Positions 53,325 through 61,936 of a DNA stretch of 64,000 nt are shown here, in pieces. Source of the DNA: Geothrix sp. PMB-07 (GTDB taxonomy: Bacteria > Acidobacteriota > Holophagae > Holophagales > Holophagaceae); contig NZ_CP132333.1 in NCBI RefSeq assembly GCF_030758935.1, positions 3,286,992 through 3,350,991 of the forward strand, given 5' to 3'. The translations under genes were made by a program, and so were the position numbers. How positions within the stretch are numbered: the stretch's first letter is position 1; each line of letters begins with the position of its first letter. The notes beneath the pieces were generated by a model. The model searched no databases. It saw only the letters and a list, made by a program, of their open reading frames with translations, and was not told where the DNA came from.

Positions 53325-56300
53325 ATGCGCCCATTCACTCGTTTCTCAACCCTCACCCTCGCCCTTGTCGGCGTCACCTCCCTGATGGCCCAGGAAACCG
53401 TCGGGACCCTTGTCGGCTCTATCACGGACCAGAAGACGGGCAAACCCCTCCAAGGTGTCCGTCTCATCCTGCGGTCCCCCAAGATCCTCAGCGACCGGAC
53501 GGTCATCAGCGATGCCGATGGAAACTACCGCATCCCCCTCCTGCCGAACGGCGAATACGCCCTGAGTTGTTCCAAGGACGGTTACGTATCCGGCACGGTC
53601 AAATGCTTTGTCAGCCCGGGCCAGACCATCCGTCAGAACATGCGCGTTGCGCCTATCCAAACAGAAGTCCAGGGCGCCGTGGTGCAGGTGATTGCCGCGG
53701 CCTCCCAGATCGACAAGACCGAGACCAGTACCCAGTCCGTCTATTCCATGGACACTCTCACGGCCCTGCTTCCGGCATCGGATCTCCTTTCCATAACCTC
53801 AATCGCTCCAGGTGTGGTGACAGATGGCAACGACCAAGGCACCACGGTGCACATCCGCGGCGGCAATACGGTGGGTGGCAAGTTCCTGGTAAACGGCATG
53901 TCCGCCGGCGACGCCGGATGGGGCAACTTCAAAGGCAACCAGCTGATGGTCACGGACATGATCGAGTCCGTGTCCCTCATCCAATCGCCCCTTAATGCCC
54001 GCTATGGCAACACCGAAAGCGGCATGATTTCCTACGTCACCACCCGCGGGACCAATGAGTTCAAAGGCAGCGTGCGCGCGAACTACGGGCGCTCGACCCT
54101 AGGCGCCACGGGAGATCCGGGCTACCCCGGTCGCCAGGTGGCCCGGTTCGGAAGCGACTGGAACACCCACCAGATTTCCCCGACCGATGACGCCATCGAC
54201 CGCTCCTACGAAGCCACACTGAGCGGCCCACTCTGGAAGGATCACATCACCTTCGCCTGGGGCGGCCGATTCAAGCCCACCAAGAGCAGTCAAAATTTCG
54301 TGCCCCGCTGGTGGTCGGACTACAACGGCGGCAGCAGCTCCATCAGCCACGATTATGCCAATTCAACGGACGGCACCCTGTTCGTCACTCCTGGCGGCGC
54401 CCAGATCCGCAAGGCGAATCTCTGGGACCAGGGCAAAACCTACAAGACAAGCCAGGAAGATACGTTCAACCAGTACTCCGTGTTCTACCAGATCACGCAG
54501 GATCAGACCCTGGAATGGTCCTACTCCCAGGCGAGAAGTGCCCTCACGGACATGTACAACCGTGACTGGAATGCTTCCATCAGCTCTGGCCTTTACGGGA
54601 ACACCGGTGAAGCCAACCGGGTCTGGAACCTCGGCTACAAAGGCGTCTTTGGTACCCACCTGGTGGAAGCTCGTCTGGCGCGCCATACCAGCGAAACCAT
54701 CGTCCCGCCTAGCAGCGGCTACCTGATCACTTCGGGATCGAACCGCACCTGGGAGAATGGCAACTATAGCAACGGCGCCAGTAGCATTCCCGGTGCCTTC
54801 CTTCACCCAGGCAGCGCCAGCGCGCCAGGCGCGTGGTATCCCTACACCAACCTCTTGGAAGCCCGGAAGAGGCAGGGCTGGACGCGGGATGAGGCTGTGG
54901 CCGGCAGCCCTTATGACCAGGGCGACAAGAAATCCAATACCACCTTCTATGTCAACGTTCAGTCCTTGCTCGGCGACCATCAGATCGACTGGGGTCTTAA
55001 CTACGAACGCACGGATTGGGACACCTCCACCGGCGCGGCTCCCCGTCAGTTCTATACCCCGGGCGGCCAGATCTCTCCGGACCTGACGGCGACCGACATC
55101 CTCTATCCCACAGGTTATACGGGGGCCTTGTTGGACCCTTCAGCCTATGCCGGCAAGTGGGTCATGTGGGCAGCCCATGCCAACCTGACCAGTCTCTGGC
55201 CCGGAACCACGGATGCCGTGTCAGCGAGCCGCCCCTATGCCTACCAGTGGTACGGGGGCGCCAGCATGCGGAACTTCATGGGCCCGGAAAGTGGCAGCTT
55301 CAACCAACCCACCACCAGCCTCTATGTCAATGATCGCTGGACCTTGAACTCCAACTTCTCCGTCATGGGCGGCCTGCGCTTTGATCGGTTCCAGCTGGGT
55401 GACGACAAGGGCAGCGTCCTGGCCTACAACATCCTCACGCCCCGCTTCGAGTTCAAATGGGACCTCGGCGGCGATCAGAAGCGACTCCTCAGCTATTCCT
55501 TCGGCCGCTTCCACAACCGCATTCCGGCGGCGATGTACATGGCCTTCGTCCACCGCCGGAAACCCTACATCGCCAATTACAGCTGGGACCCCACCACCAA
55601 TGGGCTGCCCTACGACGGCTCCAACCTGGCCAACAATGGCTTTACGCTGGCCAGCACCCAGGAACTGCTGAATCCCGCCAACTACACTTACTTCCGAAGC
55701 CTCTGGTCGCCGGATTTCATCAAGCTCGACCCCAACTTCAAAGCGGAATACTCCGACGAGCACAGCATCTCCTTCCGTCGCGCCTACGACAACGGGTCCA
55801 ACATCCGGTTCACCCTGGTGCGGCGTGACTGGAAAAACAACTACCAATGGCTGGCGGACCCCTACCAGTACTCCGTCAACAACGCCTACACCAATGGAAC
55901 CACTGTCACCAGCTACCGCAACCTGCTGGCCAACGATCCGGGCCTGTACCACGACTACACGGCGGCGGAGATCGAGTGGGACTTCAAGCTCTCGCCGCGC
56001 CTGACCTTTGGCGGCAACTACAACTACAGCCGCAACCACCAGAACCTGCAGTACTGGTCCGCCCAGTCCAACCTGCGGGTGGACAACATCGGAACCAACC
56101 ACTGGGTATGGGGCCTGCGGTGGGAAGACCTCTGGAAGCGCTTCGGGTACAGCACCGAAGACATCACCGAACCGAGCCTCACCATCAATCAGGTGACCAA
56201 TTTCTGGCTCACCTACGACCTCAGCCACGGCGCCGTGAAATCCTCACTCGTGCTCCGAGGCAAATACACCGCCGGAAGCACCTGGACCCAGCAGGAGCAG

Positions 56301-56750
56301 TGGGACCTGAATCCCTACTCTGCCGAATACCAGGCCGTGATGGCTCATGCCCCCGCCAATTACGCCACCACCAACATGATCAATGGTGGCGCGGGAACCT
56401 ACATCTTCAAAGCCCAGCGCGGCACATCGGTCGGTGGCTTCCAGTACCCCGACGCCTTTGAACTGAATCTCCGTTACAACCTGGAAATCCCCATCGGCCC
56501 CCTGGTCCGCTGGTGGATGGGGGTGGAAGTCTCCAATCCCTTCAACCACGTCTACACCCAGAACCAGGTGGGTAACAACGACGCGACCTTGCACATGGGC
56601 CAGAACCTCGCCGATGGAAGCCAGGCCACGAATTTCTACGGCAAGAACGGCTACTTCATGGATCCATCGACCATGCAATACCGGGGGCCCTACTACGCCG
56701 GGATGCCCGGAGGACGCTACTTCACGGTTGAAACCGGAATCAAGTTCTGA
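53325..56750 (+). CDS. TonB-dependent receptor, Oar-like, cassette 2 (probable arabinoside importer)
   Basis: The 1141-residue product has a signal peptide (LTLALVGVTSLMAQ), a carboxypeptidase-regulatory-like domain (about 27-110: GSITDQKTGKPLQGVRLIL to GNYRIPLLPNGEYAL), a plug (about 130-240: GTTVHIRGGNTVGGKFLVNGM, NARYGNTESGMISYVTTRGTN) and a barrel ending FTVETGIKF. It is a paralogue of the receptor at 4346-7486. GGAGA precedes the ATG. Downstream arabinofuranosidases and the arabinose-type operator upstream make plant arabinosides or arabino-oligosaccharides the likely cargo. Confidence 0.92.
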   Translation: MRPFTRFSTLTLALVGVTSLMAQETVGTLVGSITDQKTGKPLQGVRLILRSPKILSDRTVISDADGNYRIPLLPNGEYALSCSKDGYVSGTVKCFVSPGQTIRQNMRVAPIQTEVQGAVVQVIAAASQIDKTETSTQSVYSMDTLTALLPASDLLSITSIAPGVVTDGNDQGTTVHIRGGNTVGGKFLVNGMSAGDAGWGNFKGNQLMVTDMIESVSLIQSPLNARYGNTESGMISYVTTRGTNEFKGSVRANYGRSTLGATGDPGYPGRQVARFGSDWNTHQISPTDDAIDRSYEATLSGPLWKDHITFAWGGRFKPTKSSQNFVPRWWSDYNGGSSSISHDYANSTDGTLFVTPGGAQIRKANLWDQGKTYKTSQEDTFNQYSVFYQITQDQTLEWSYSQARSALTDMYNRDWNASISSGLYGNTGEANRVWNLGYKGVFGTHLVEARLARHTSETIVPPSSGYLITSGSNRTWENGNYSNGASSIPGAFLHPGSASAPGAWYPYTNLLEARKRQGWTRDEAVAGSPYDQGDKKSNTTFYVNVQSLLGDHQIDWGLNYERTDWDTSTGAAPRQFYTPGGQISPDLTATDILYPTGYTGALLDPSAYAGKWVMWAAHANLTSLWPGTTDAVSASRPYAYQWYGGASMRNFMGPESGSFNQPTTSLYVNDRWTLNSNFSVMGGLRFDRFQLGDDKGSVLAYNILTPRFEFKWDLGGDQKRLLSYSFGRFHNRIPAAMYMAFVHRRKPYIANYSWDPTTNGLPYDGSNLANNGFTLASTQELLNPANYTYFRSLWSPDFIKLDPNFKAEYSDEHSISFRRAYDNGSNIRFTLVRRDWKNNYQWLADPYQYSVNNAYTNGTTVTSYRNLLANDPGLYHDYTAAEIEWDFKLSPRLTFGGNYNYSRNHQNLQYWSAQSNLRVDNIGTNHWVWGLRWEDLWKRFGYSTEDITEPSLTINQVTNFWLTYDLSHGAVKSSLVLRGKYTAGSTWTQQEQWDLNPYSAEYQAVMAHAPANYATTNMINGGAGTYIFKAQRGTSVGGFQYPDAFELNLRYNLEIPIGPLVRWWMGVEVSNPFNHVYTQNQVGNNDATLHMGQNLADGSQATNFYGKNGYFMDPSTMQYRGPYYAGMPGGRYFTVETGIKF

Positions 56751-56767
56751 GGCATGAGGAGACTCAC

Positions 56768-57460
56768 ATGAAACGAACCACCATCATGATTGCGGGGCTG
56801 GCATTGTCCGCCGCCGCGACTCCCCTCTTGGCAGGGGAACCGCTCAACCTCTACGTGAAGGGCGGCCTGGTCAGCAGCCAAGGCGACACCCGGGATATGA
56901 CCAACAAGGGCCATGGCTACACCCTCGAGCTCGGCTACATGGGGGCACCTGCCTCCTGGGATGGCTTGCAATACCGCGTCTACGGCGGCATGGTGACCAT
57001 TCCTGGCGATTCCGGCTTCAGCCCCTGGCTGCGGGTTGACCGCGGCAATGGCAGCGAGACCATTCCCTACTCCACCTACCAGGCTCTGACGCCCAGCCAG
57101 CAGAGCGGCATGACCGTCTTCGAGCGGAAGTTCTCCTACGATGTGCGGGGCAATTTCTTTGGCTTCGACATGATCCACTCAGTCAAGGTCGGAAACATCC
57201 CCTTCAACGTCTTCCTCGGCCCTTCGCTGCACCAGTGGTTCGTGACGCGCGTGAATCCGAATGAGGCGCAGGGGGACCGGAACTGGCGCGCCGGGTGGCG
57301 CGTGGGCCTCGGCTATCCCGTCGCCAAGAACGTCGAGGTGAACCTGACCTATGTCTTCACCGAGTGGCGCTCCAAGGATGCCGCCACCATGCCCTACGAA
57401 AAAGGTGGTAACCCCAGCCGTCCTGCCTACCTGACGCTGGCGGGCGCCTACCGCTTCTAA
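56768..57460 (+). CDS. Outer-membrane beta-barrel protein (third gene of TonB cassette 2)
   Basis: The 230-residue product has a signal peptide (IMIAGLALSAAATPLLAGE), barrel-like strands (LNLYVKGGLVSSQGDTRDM, GWRVGLGYPVAKNVEVNLTYVF) and a C-terminal PAYLTLAGAYRF. GAGGAGACTCAC precedes the ATG, and it lies 17 bases after the receptor. It holds the same place as the protein at 3649-4326. A hairpin directly after its stop may reduce transcription into the glycosidase genes. Confidence 0.82.
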   Translation: MKRTTIMIAGLALSAAATPLLAGEPLNLYVKGGLVSSQGDTRDMTNKGHGYTLELGYMGAPASWDGLQYRVYGGMVTIPGDSGFSPWLRVDRGNGSETIPYSTYQALTPSQQSGMTVFERKFSYDVRGNFFGFDMIHSVKVGNIPFNVFLGPSLHQWFVTRVNPNEAQGDRNWRAGWRVGLGYPVAKNVEVNLTYVFTEWRSKDAATMPYEKGGNPSRPAYLTLAGAYRF

Positions 57461-57472
57461 CTGGCCTCAAAA

Positions 57473-57512
57473 TGACGGGGAGGGCCTTCCGCCCTTCCCG
57501 TCAGCTCTCTTT
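57473..57512 (+). terminator. Hairpin between TonB cassette 2 and the glycosidase genes
   Basis: TGACGGGGAGGGC (57473-57485) pairs with GCCCTTCCCGTCA (57491-57503) with one mismatch, followed by GCTCTCTTT. It lies 12 bases after the barrel gene and 22 bases before the arabinofuranosidase gene, so it could be a full or partial terminator that sets the ratio of transporter to enzyme. Confidence 0.65.
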
Positions 57513-57533
57513 GAACTGGCCTCCTTTGGCCGG

Positions 57534-59558
57534 ATGACAAGGCTGCCTGTGAGACTCATCCGATTCGCCTCCCTCCTTGCCGTGGTGGCCAGCATTCCCT
57601 GGCTGGGCGCCCAACTCCCGGACAAAGGCCAGCGCGTTCCCACGGCCACCCTCACCGTGGACGCTCGAAATCCCGGTGCAGCCATCAACCCCGCCATGTG
57701 GGGTGTTTTTTTTGAAGACATCAATTTCGCAGCGGATGGGGGGCTCTGGGCGGAGTTGGTGAAGAACCGCTCCTTCGAGTTTCCCAATCGTCTCCAAGGT
57801 TGGTACGAAGTCCGCCGCAAGCAGGCGCGCGGCACCATGACCATCCTGGATGAGAAACCAGCCATTCCGGAGAATCCCCACTTCCTCCGGCTGCAGTCCC
57901 AGGACCCCGGCGAAGGCTACGGCGTCGGCAACGAGGGCTTCCGAGGGATGGGAATCAAGGCCGGAGAGGCTTTGCGTTTGACCCTTTGGGCCCGGCGGGG
58001 GGCGGGTGCACCGGTGAACCTCCGTGCAACCCTTCGAGGGGCTGAAAACCGCATCCTGGCCGGGGGGCAGGTGCGGGTCGACAGTCCCGTCTGGGCCCAT
58101 TTTGATTTGCTGCTCTCTCCTGCGAACACCGATCCGGGGGGTCGCCTGGAGCTGACCCTGGAAGGCCCTGGCCAGGTGGATCTCGACGCCGTCTCCCTGA
58201 TGCCCATGGCGGCAACGCATGGCTTCCGCCCCGACCTGATGCGCCTTCTGGCCGACCTGAAACCCGGCTTCGTGCGCTTTCCCGGAGGCTGCGTGGTGGA
58301 AGGGCACGACCTCGCCAACCGGTATCAATGGAAGCGCACGGTGGGACCGGTCGACGCCCGACGTCCCATGCCCAACCGCTGGCTTGACAACCTGGCGGGC
58401 GAGGGCCGCTTCGCCGCGGACTACCAGCAGTCCTTCCAGCTTGGCTTCTTCGAGTTCTTCCAGCTCTGTGCCGATCTGGGCGCAGAGCCGCTGCCAGTGC
58501 TCAGCTGCGGCATGGCCTGCCAGTTCGAGACGAGCGAGATGACGCCCCTCGACCAGCTGGAACCCTTCATCCAGGATGCCCTCGACCTCATCGAGTTCGC
58601 CAACGGCGCTCCCACCACCCCCTGGGGCAAGGTGCGGAGGGACATGGGCCATGAAGCCCCCTTCGGCCTGAAGTTCCTCGCCGTGGGGAACGAGCAATCA
58701 GGACCGGAATACCTGGATCGCTTCAGCCGCTTTGAGCAGGCCATCAAGGCGAAGCATCCGCAGATCCAGATCATCGGCAGCGCCGGACCGTGGATGGGCG
58801 GGGAGGATTTCGACACCCTCTGGGCCGGTCTCCGGGCCCGGAAGGCCGACCTGGTGGACGAGCACTACTACGCGCCTCCATCCTGGTTCTTCAACAACGC
58901 CCATCGCTACGACAGCTACCCGCGCACCGGCCCCAAGGTGTTCGCGGGAGAATACGCCGCCCACCCCGAGCGGCCTGCACCGGGGGCGCCAAGGCCCAAT
59001 TCCTGGGAAGCCGCTTTGTCCGAGGCCGCCTTCATGACCGGCCTCGAGCGCAACGCCGACGTGGTGCGCCTGGCCTCGTACGCGCCGCTCCTCGCCTGCG
59101 TGGATGCCTGGCAATGGTCCCCGAACCTCATCTGGTTCGACAGCCTCCAGTCCTCACCGACACCTTCGTATTGGGTGCAGCAGCTCTTCTCCCGGAACAG
59201 GGCCAGCCGGGTGCTGCCAGTGGAGCTGACACTCACCTCCTCCGCCACTGCCACCGCAGGCCTCTACACCACTGCCGCGCTGGACGAAACCACCCACGAG
59301 GTGGTCCTCAAAGTGGTCAATGCCGGCCGACGCCCCGCGGAGCTTGCGCTGCGGGTCCGGGGAGCCCAGCCTCTGACTGGAAAGGGTCGGCTCACAGTGC
59401 TCAGCGCCGGCCTGGCCGATGAAAACCTCGTCGGCGCGCCGCCCAAGGTCACACCTGCCACCACCGACATCGACATTCCAGGGCCTGAGTTCACCCGGGC
59501 CTTCCCTGCCCAATCCTTGACCATCCTGCGCCTTCCCCTCGTGAAAGAGACCCCGTGA
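57534..59558 (+). CDS. Exported alpha-L-arabinofuranosidase, GH51 family
   Basis: The 674-residue product has a signal peptide (RFASLLAVVASIPWLGAQ), an N-terminal part with a carbohydrate-binding-like jelly roll (about 90-215), a catalytic barrel with acid/base Glu in FLAVGNEQSGPEY (about 388) and nucleophile Glu in VFAGEYAAHPE (about 472), and a C-terminal beta domain. INPAMWGVFFEDINFAADGGLWAELVKNRSFEF is the GH51 opening. It removes alpha-linked L-arabinofuranose from arabinan, arabinoxylan or arabinogalactan. Its stop overlaps the next start by four bases (GTGA). Confidence 0.92.
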   Translation: MTRLPVRLIRFASLLAVVASIPWLGAQLPDKGQRVPTATLTVDARNPGAAINPAMWGVFFEDINFAADGGLWAELVKNRSFEFPNRLQGWYEVRRKQARGTMTILDEKPAIPENPHFLRLQSQDPGEGYGVGNEGFRGMGIKAGEALRLTLWARRGAGAPVNLRATLRGAENRILAGGQVRVDSPVWAHFDLLLSPANTDPGGRLELTLEGPGQVDLDAVSLMPMAATHGFRPDLMRLLADLKPGFVRFPGGCVVEGHDLANRYQWKRTVGPVDARRPMPNRWLDNLAGEGRFAADYQQSFQLGFFEFFQLCADLGAEPLPVLSCGMACQFETSEMTPLDQLEPFIQDALDLIEFANGAPTTPWGKVRRDMGHEAPFGLKFLAVGNEQSGPEYLDRFSRFEQAIKAKHPQIQIIGSAGPWMGGEDFDTLWAGLRARKADLVDEHYYAPPSWFFNNAHRYDSYPRTGPKVFAGEYAAHPERPAPGAPRPNSWEAALSEAAFMTGLERNADVVRLASYAPLLACVDAWQWSPNLIWFDSLQSSPTPSYWVQQLFSRNRASRVLPVELTLTSSATATAGLYTTAALDETTHEVVLKVVNAGRRPAELALRVRGAQPLTGKGRLTVLSAGLADENLVGAPPKVTPATTDIDIPGPEFTRAFPAQSLTILRLPLVKETP

Positions 59559-61903
59559 AAGCCATCATTCCCTTCTGCCTGTTCACCATCCTGGCCCCAG
59601 CCCAGGTGGCCCGGCCCATCCAGCCGGTCATCGCCGATGTGGCGCGGCCCCTGCCGCTCCAGTCGGTCCGTCTCACCGGCGGCCCGCTCAAGCATGCCCA
59701 AGACCTGGACGCCGTGTACCTGCTCAGCCTGGAACCGGACCGCATGCTGGCGAACTTCCGCAAGCGCGCCGGTCTTCCGCCCAAGGCCGAGCCCTATGGT
59801 GGCTGGGACGGCGACGGCAAGAACCTCTCCGGCCACATCCTGGGCCACTACCTGTCCGCCATCAGCCTGATGGGCAGCGCCACCGGCGACGCCCGGTTCA
59901 AAGCCCGGGTGGACTACATCCTGTCCGAGCTCAAGGTGGTCCAGGATAAGCAGGGCGATGGCTACCTGGGCGCCCTGGAGCAGGGCAAGGAGCGCTTCGA
60001 GGAGGTGGCCCGCGGCGACATCCGATCCGGGGGCTTCGACCTCAATGGCCTCTGGTCGCCGTGGTACGTCCAGCACAAGATCTACGCCGGATTGAGGGAT
60101 GCCTATCGCTGCACCGGGAACCCCCTGGCGCTCGCCATCGAGATCAAGTTCGCCGCCTGGGCGGAGCGCACCCTCGCTGGGTTGAACGACGCCCAGCTCC
60201 AGAAAATGCTCAATACGGAGTTCGGCGCCATGAACGAGGTGCTGGCGGATCTCTACGCCGATACCGGCGATCGGCGGTGGCTGGATCTCTCCTACAGATT
60301 CGAGCACACCGCGGTGCTGGAGCCCCTGAAGCGGCATCAGGACAAGCTCAGCGGGCTGCACGGCAACACGCAGGTGCCCAAGCTCATGGGCAACCTGGCC
60401 CGCTATGCCTACACCGGGGATTCCGGAGACGGCTTCGCGGCTTCATTTTTCTGGGATCGCGTGGTGCAGCATCACACCTTCGCCACCGGAGGGCACGGCA
60501 AGAACGAATACTTCTTCGACGCCGACCACATGTCCGACAGCGTCGATGGCCGCACGGCGGAGACCTGCAACGTCTACAACATGATCAAGATGGCCAGGAA
60601 GCTCTTCGCCCTCCGCCCCGATCCCTTCTACGCGGAGTTTCACGAACGGGCCCTGTTCAACCACATCCTCGCCTCGATGGATCCCCAGGACGGCCGCACC
60701 TGCTACATGGTGCCCGTGGGCCGTGGCGTGCAGCATGAATACCAGGATATGGAGCACGACTTCACCTGCTGCGTGGGCTCCGGCATGGAGAGCCATGCCC
60801 TGCACGCCTTCGGCATCTACTACGAGGCTGGAAACCGGCTCTGGGTCAACCTCTACACACCCACCACGGCGAATTGGGAATCGGCCGGCGTGTCGGTGGC
60901 CACGGCCACCGATCTGCCTCTGGGCGACCAGGCCACCCTGACCTTCACCGTGAAGAGCCCCAAGGCCTTCACCCTGAACCTGCGCCGCCCCGCCTGGGCC
61001 CAGGAAGGCTTCCAGGTGGAGGTCAACGGAGAAAAGCTGCCATCGTTGGCCAAGGCCGGGGCCTACGTGGAGATCACCCGCACCTGGAAGAGCGGCGATG
61101 TGGTTCGCCTGCTCATGCCCAAAAAACTGCGGCTCGAGGCCCTGCCGGACAATCCACGTCGGGCCGCCATCCTCTGGGGCCCTCTGGTGCTGGCCGGGAA
61201 CCTTGGGCCCGAGGAGAACTTCGAGACCTGGAAGGAAGGCAATGTACCGGTCCTGGTGGCTGCGGAGCGGCCCCTCGACCAATGGATCAAACCTGTTCCC
61301 GGGAAGCTCGGCCAGTTCCGCACGGAGGGCGCAGGCAATCCCCACGAGGTGGACCTGGTTCCCTTCTTCCAGCTGCACCGCCGCTCCTACGCCGTGTATT
61401 TCGACCTGTTCACGCCCAAGGAATGGCAGGCGCGGTCCGCTGAGTATGCCGCGGCCGCAGAACGCCAAAGGCGGCTCCAGCTGGCCACCGTGGCCTACGC
61501 GCAACCCGGAGAGATGCAGCCGGAACGGGATTTCAACTTCAAGGGCGAGGGTCTGATTCTCGAGGAGATGCGCCGAATCCAGGGCCGCCCCTTCCGCCAT
61601 GCGAAGCAGTGGTTCTCCTTCGACCTGCCCGTGGACGCGACCCATCCCACCGCGGTCGTCCTGACCTATTTCCAGGATGAATGGCGCAAGCGCACGTTCC
61701 GCATCCTGGTGGACGGCCAGAAGGTGGCCGACGAGGTCATCGAGCGGGGCGGCATTCCGCACTTCTTCGATCGGGAATACGCCGTGCCCCAGGCCCTGGT
61801 CCAGGGCAAGAAATCGGTCACCGTCCGCATCGAGGCGACCCCTGACAGTGAAACGCCCGCCATCTTCGGCGTCAGGACCATCCGCGCGGATGCCCAACGC
61901 TGA
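59555..61903 (+). CDS. Exported beta-L-arabinofuranosidase-like enzyme, GH127/GH146 type
   Basis: The 782-residue product (GTG 59555) has a short signal sequence, then an alpha/alpha-barrel of the DUF1680 type: QSVRLTGGPLKHAQDLDAVYLL, GWDGDGKNLSGHILGHYLSAISLM, AETCNVYNMIKMARKLF with the acid/base Glu region, and FTCCVGSGMESHALHAFG with the zinc-bound catalytic Cys (about 404). Beta domains follow. This type removes beta-linked L-arabinofuranose, found on hydroxyproline residues of extensins and in pectic side chains. GH146 fits better than classical GH127 by its CCVGSG motif, but the split cannot be certain by eye. Confidence 0.88.
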   Translation: MKAIIPFCLFTILAPAQVARPIQPVIADVARPLPLQSVRLTGGPLKHAQDLDAVYLLSLEPDRMLANFRKRAGLPPKAEPYGGWDGDGKNLSGHILGHYLSAISLMGSATGDARFKARVDYILSELKVVQDKQGDGYLGALEQGKERFEEVARGDIRSGGFDLNGLWSPWYVQHKIYAGLRDAYRCTGNPLALAIEIKFAAWAERTLAGLNDAQLQKMLNTEFGAMNEVLADLYADTGDRRWLDLSYRFEHTAVLEPLKRHQDKLSGLHGNTQVPKLMGNLARYAYTGDSGDGFAASFFWDRVVQHHTFATGGHGKNEYFFDADHMSDSVDGRTAETCNVYNMIKMARKLFALRPDPFYAEFHERALFNHILASMDPQDGRTCYMVPVGRGVQHEYQDMEHDFTCCVGSGMESHALHAFGIYYEAGNRLWVNLYTPTTANWESAGVSVATATDLPLGDQATLTFTVKSPKAFTLNLRRPAWAQEGFQVEVNGEKLPSLAKAGAYVEITRTWKSGDVVRLLMPKKLRLEALPDNPRRAAILWGPLVLAGNLGPEENFETWKEGNVPVLVAAERPLDQWIKPVPGKLGQFRTEGAGNPHEVDLVPFFQLHRRSYAVYFDLFTPKEWQARSAEYAAAAERQRRLQLATVAYAQPGEMQPERDFNFKGEGLILEEMRRIQGRPFRHAKQWFSFDLPVDATHPTAVVLTYFQDEWRKRTFRILVDGQKVADEVIERGGIPHFFDREYAVPQALVQGKKSVTVRIEATPDSETPAIFGVRTIRADAQR

Positions 61904-61936
61904 GTTCTGATTCCCTCCCCGTTCTGGAGCAGCCCC

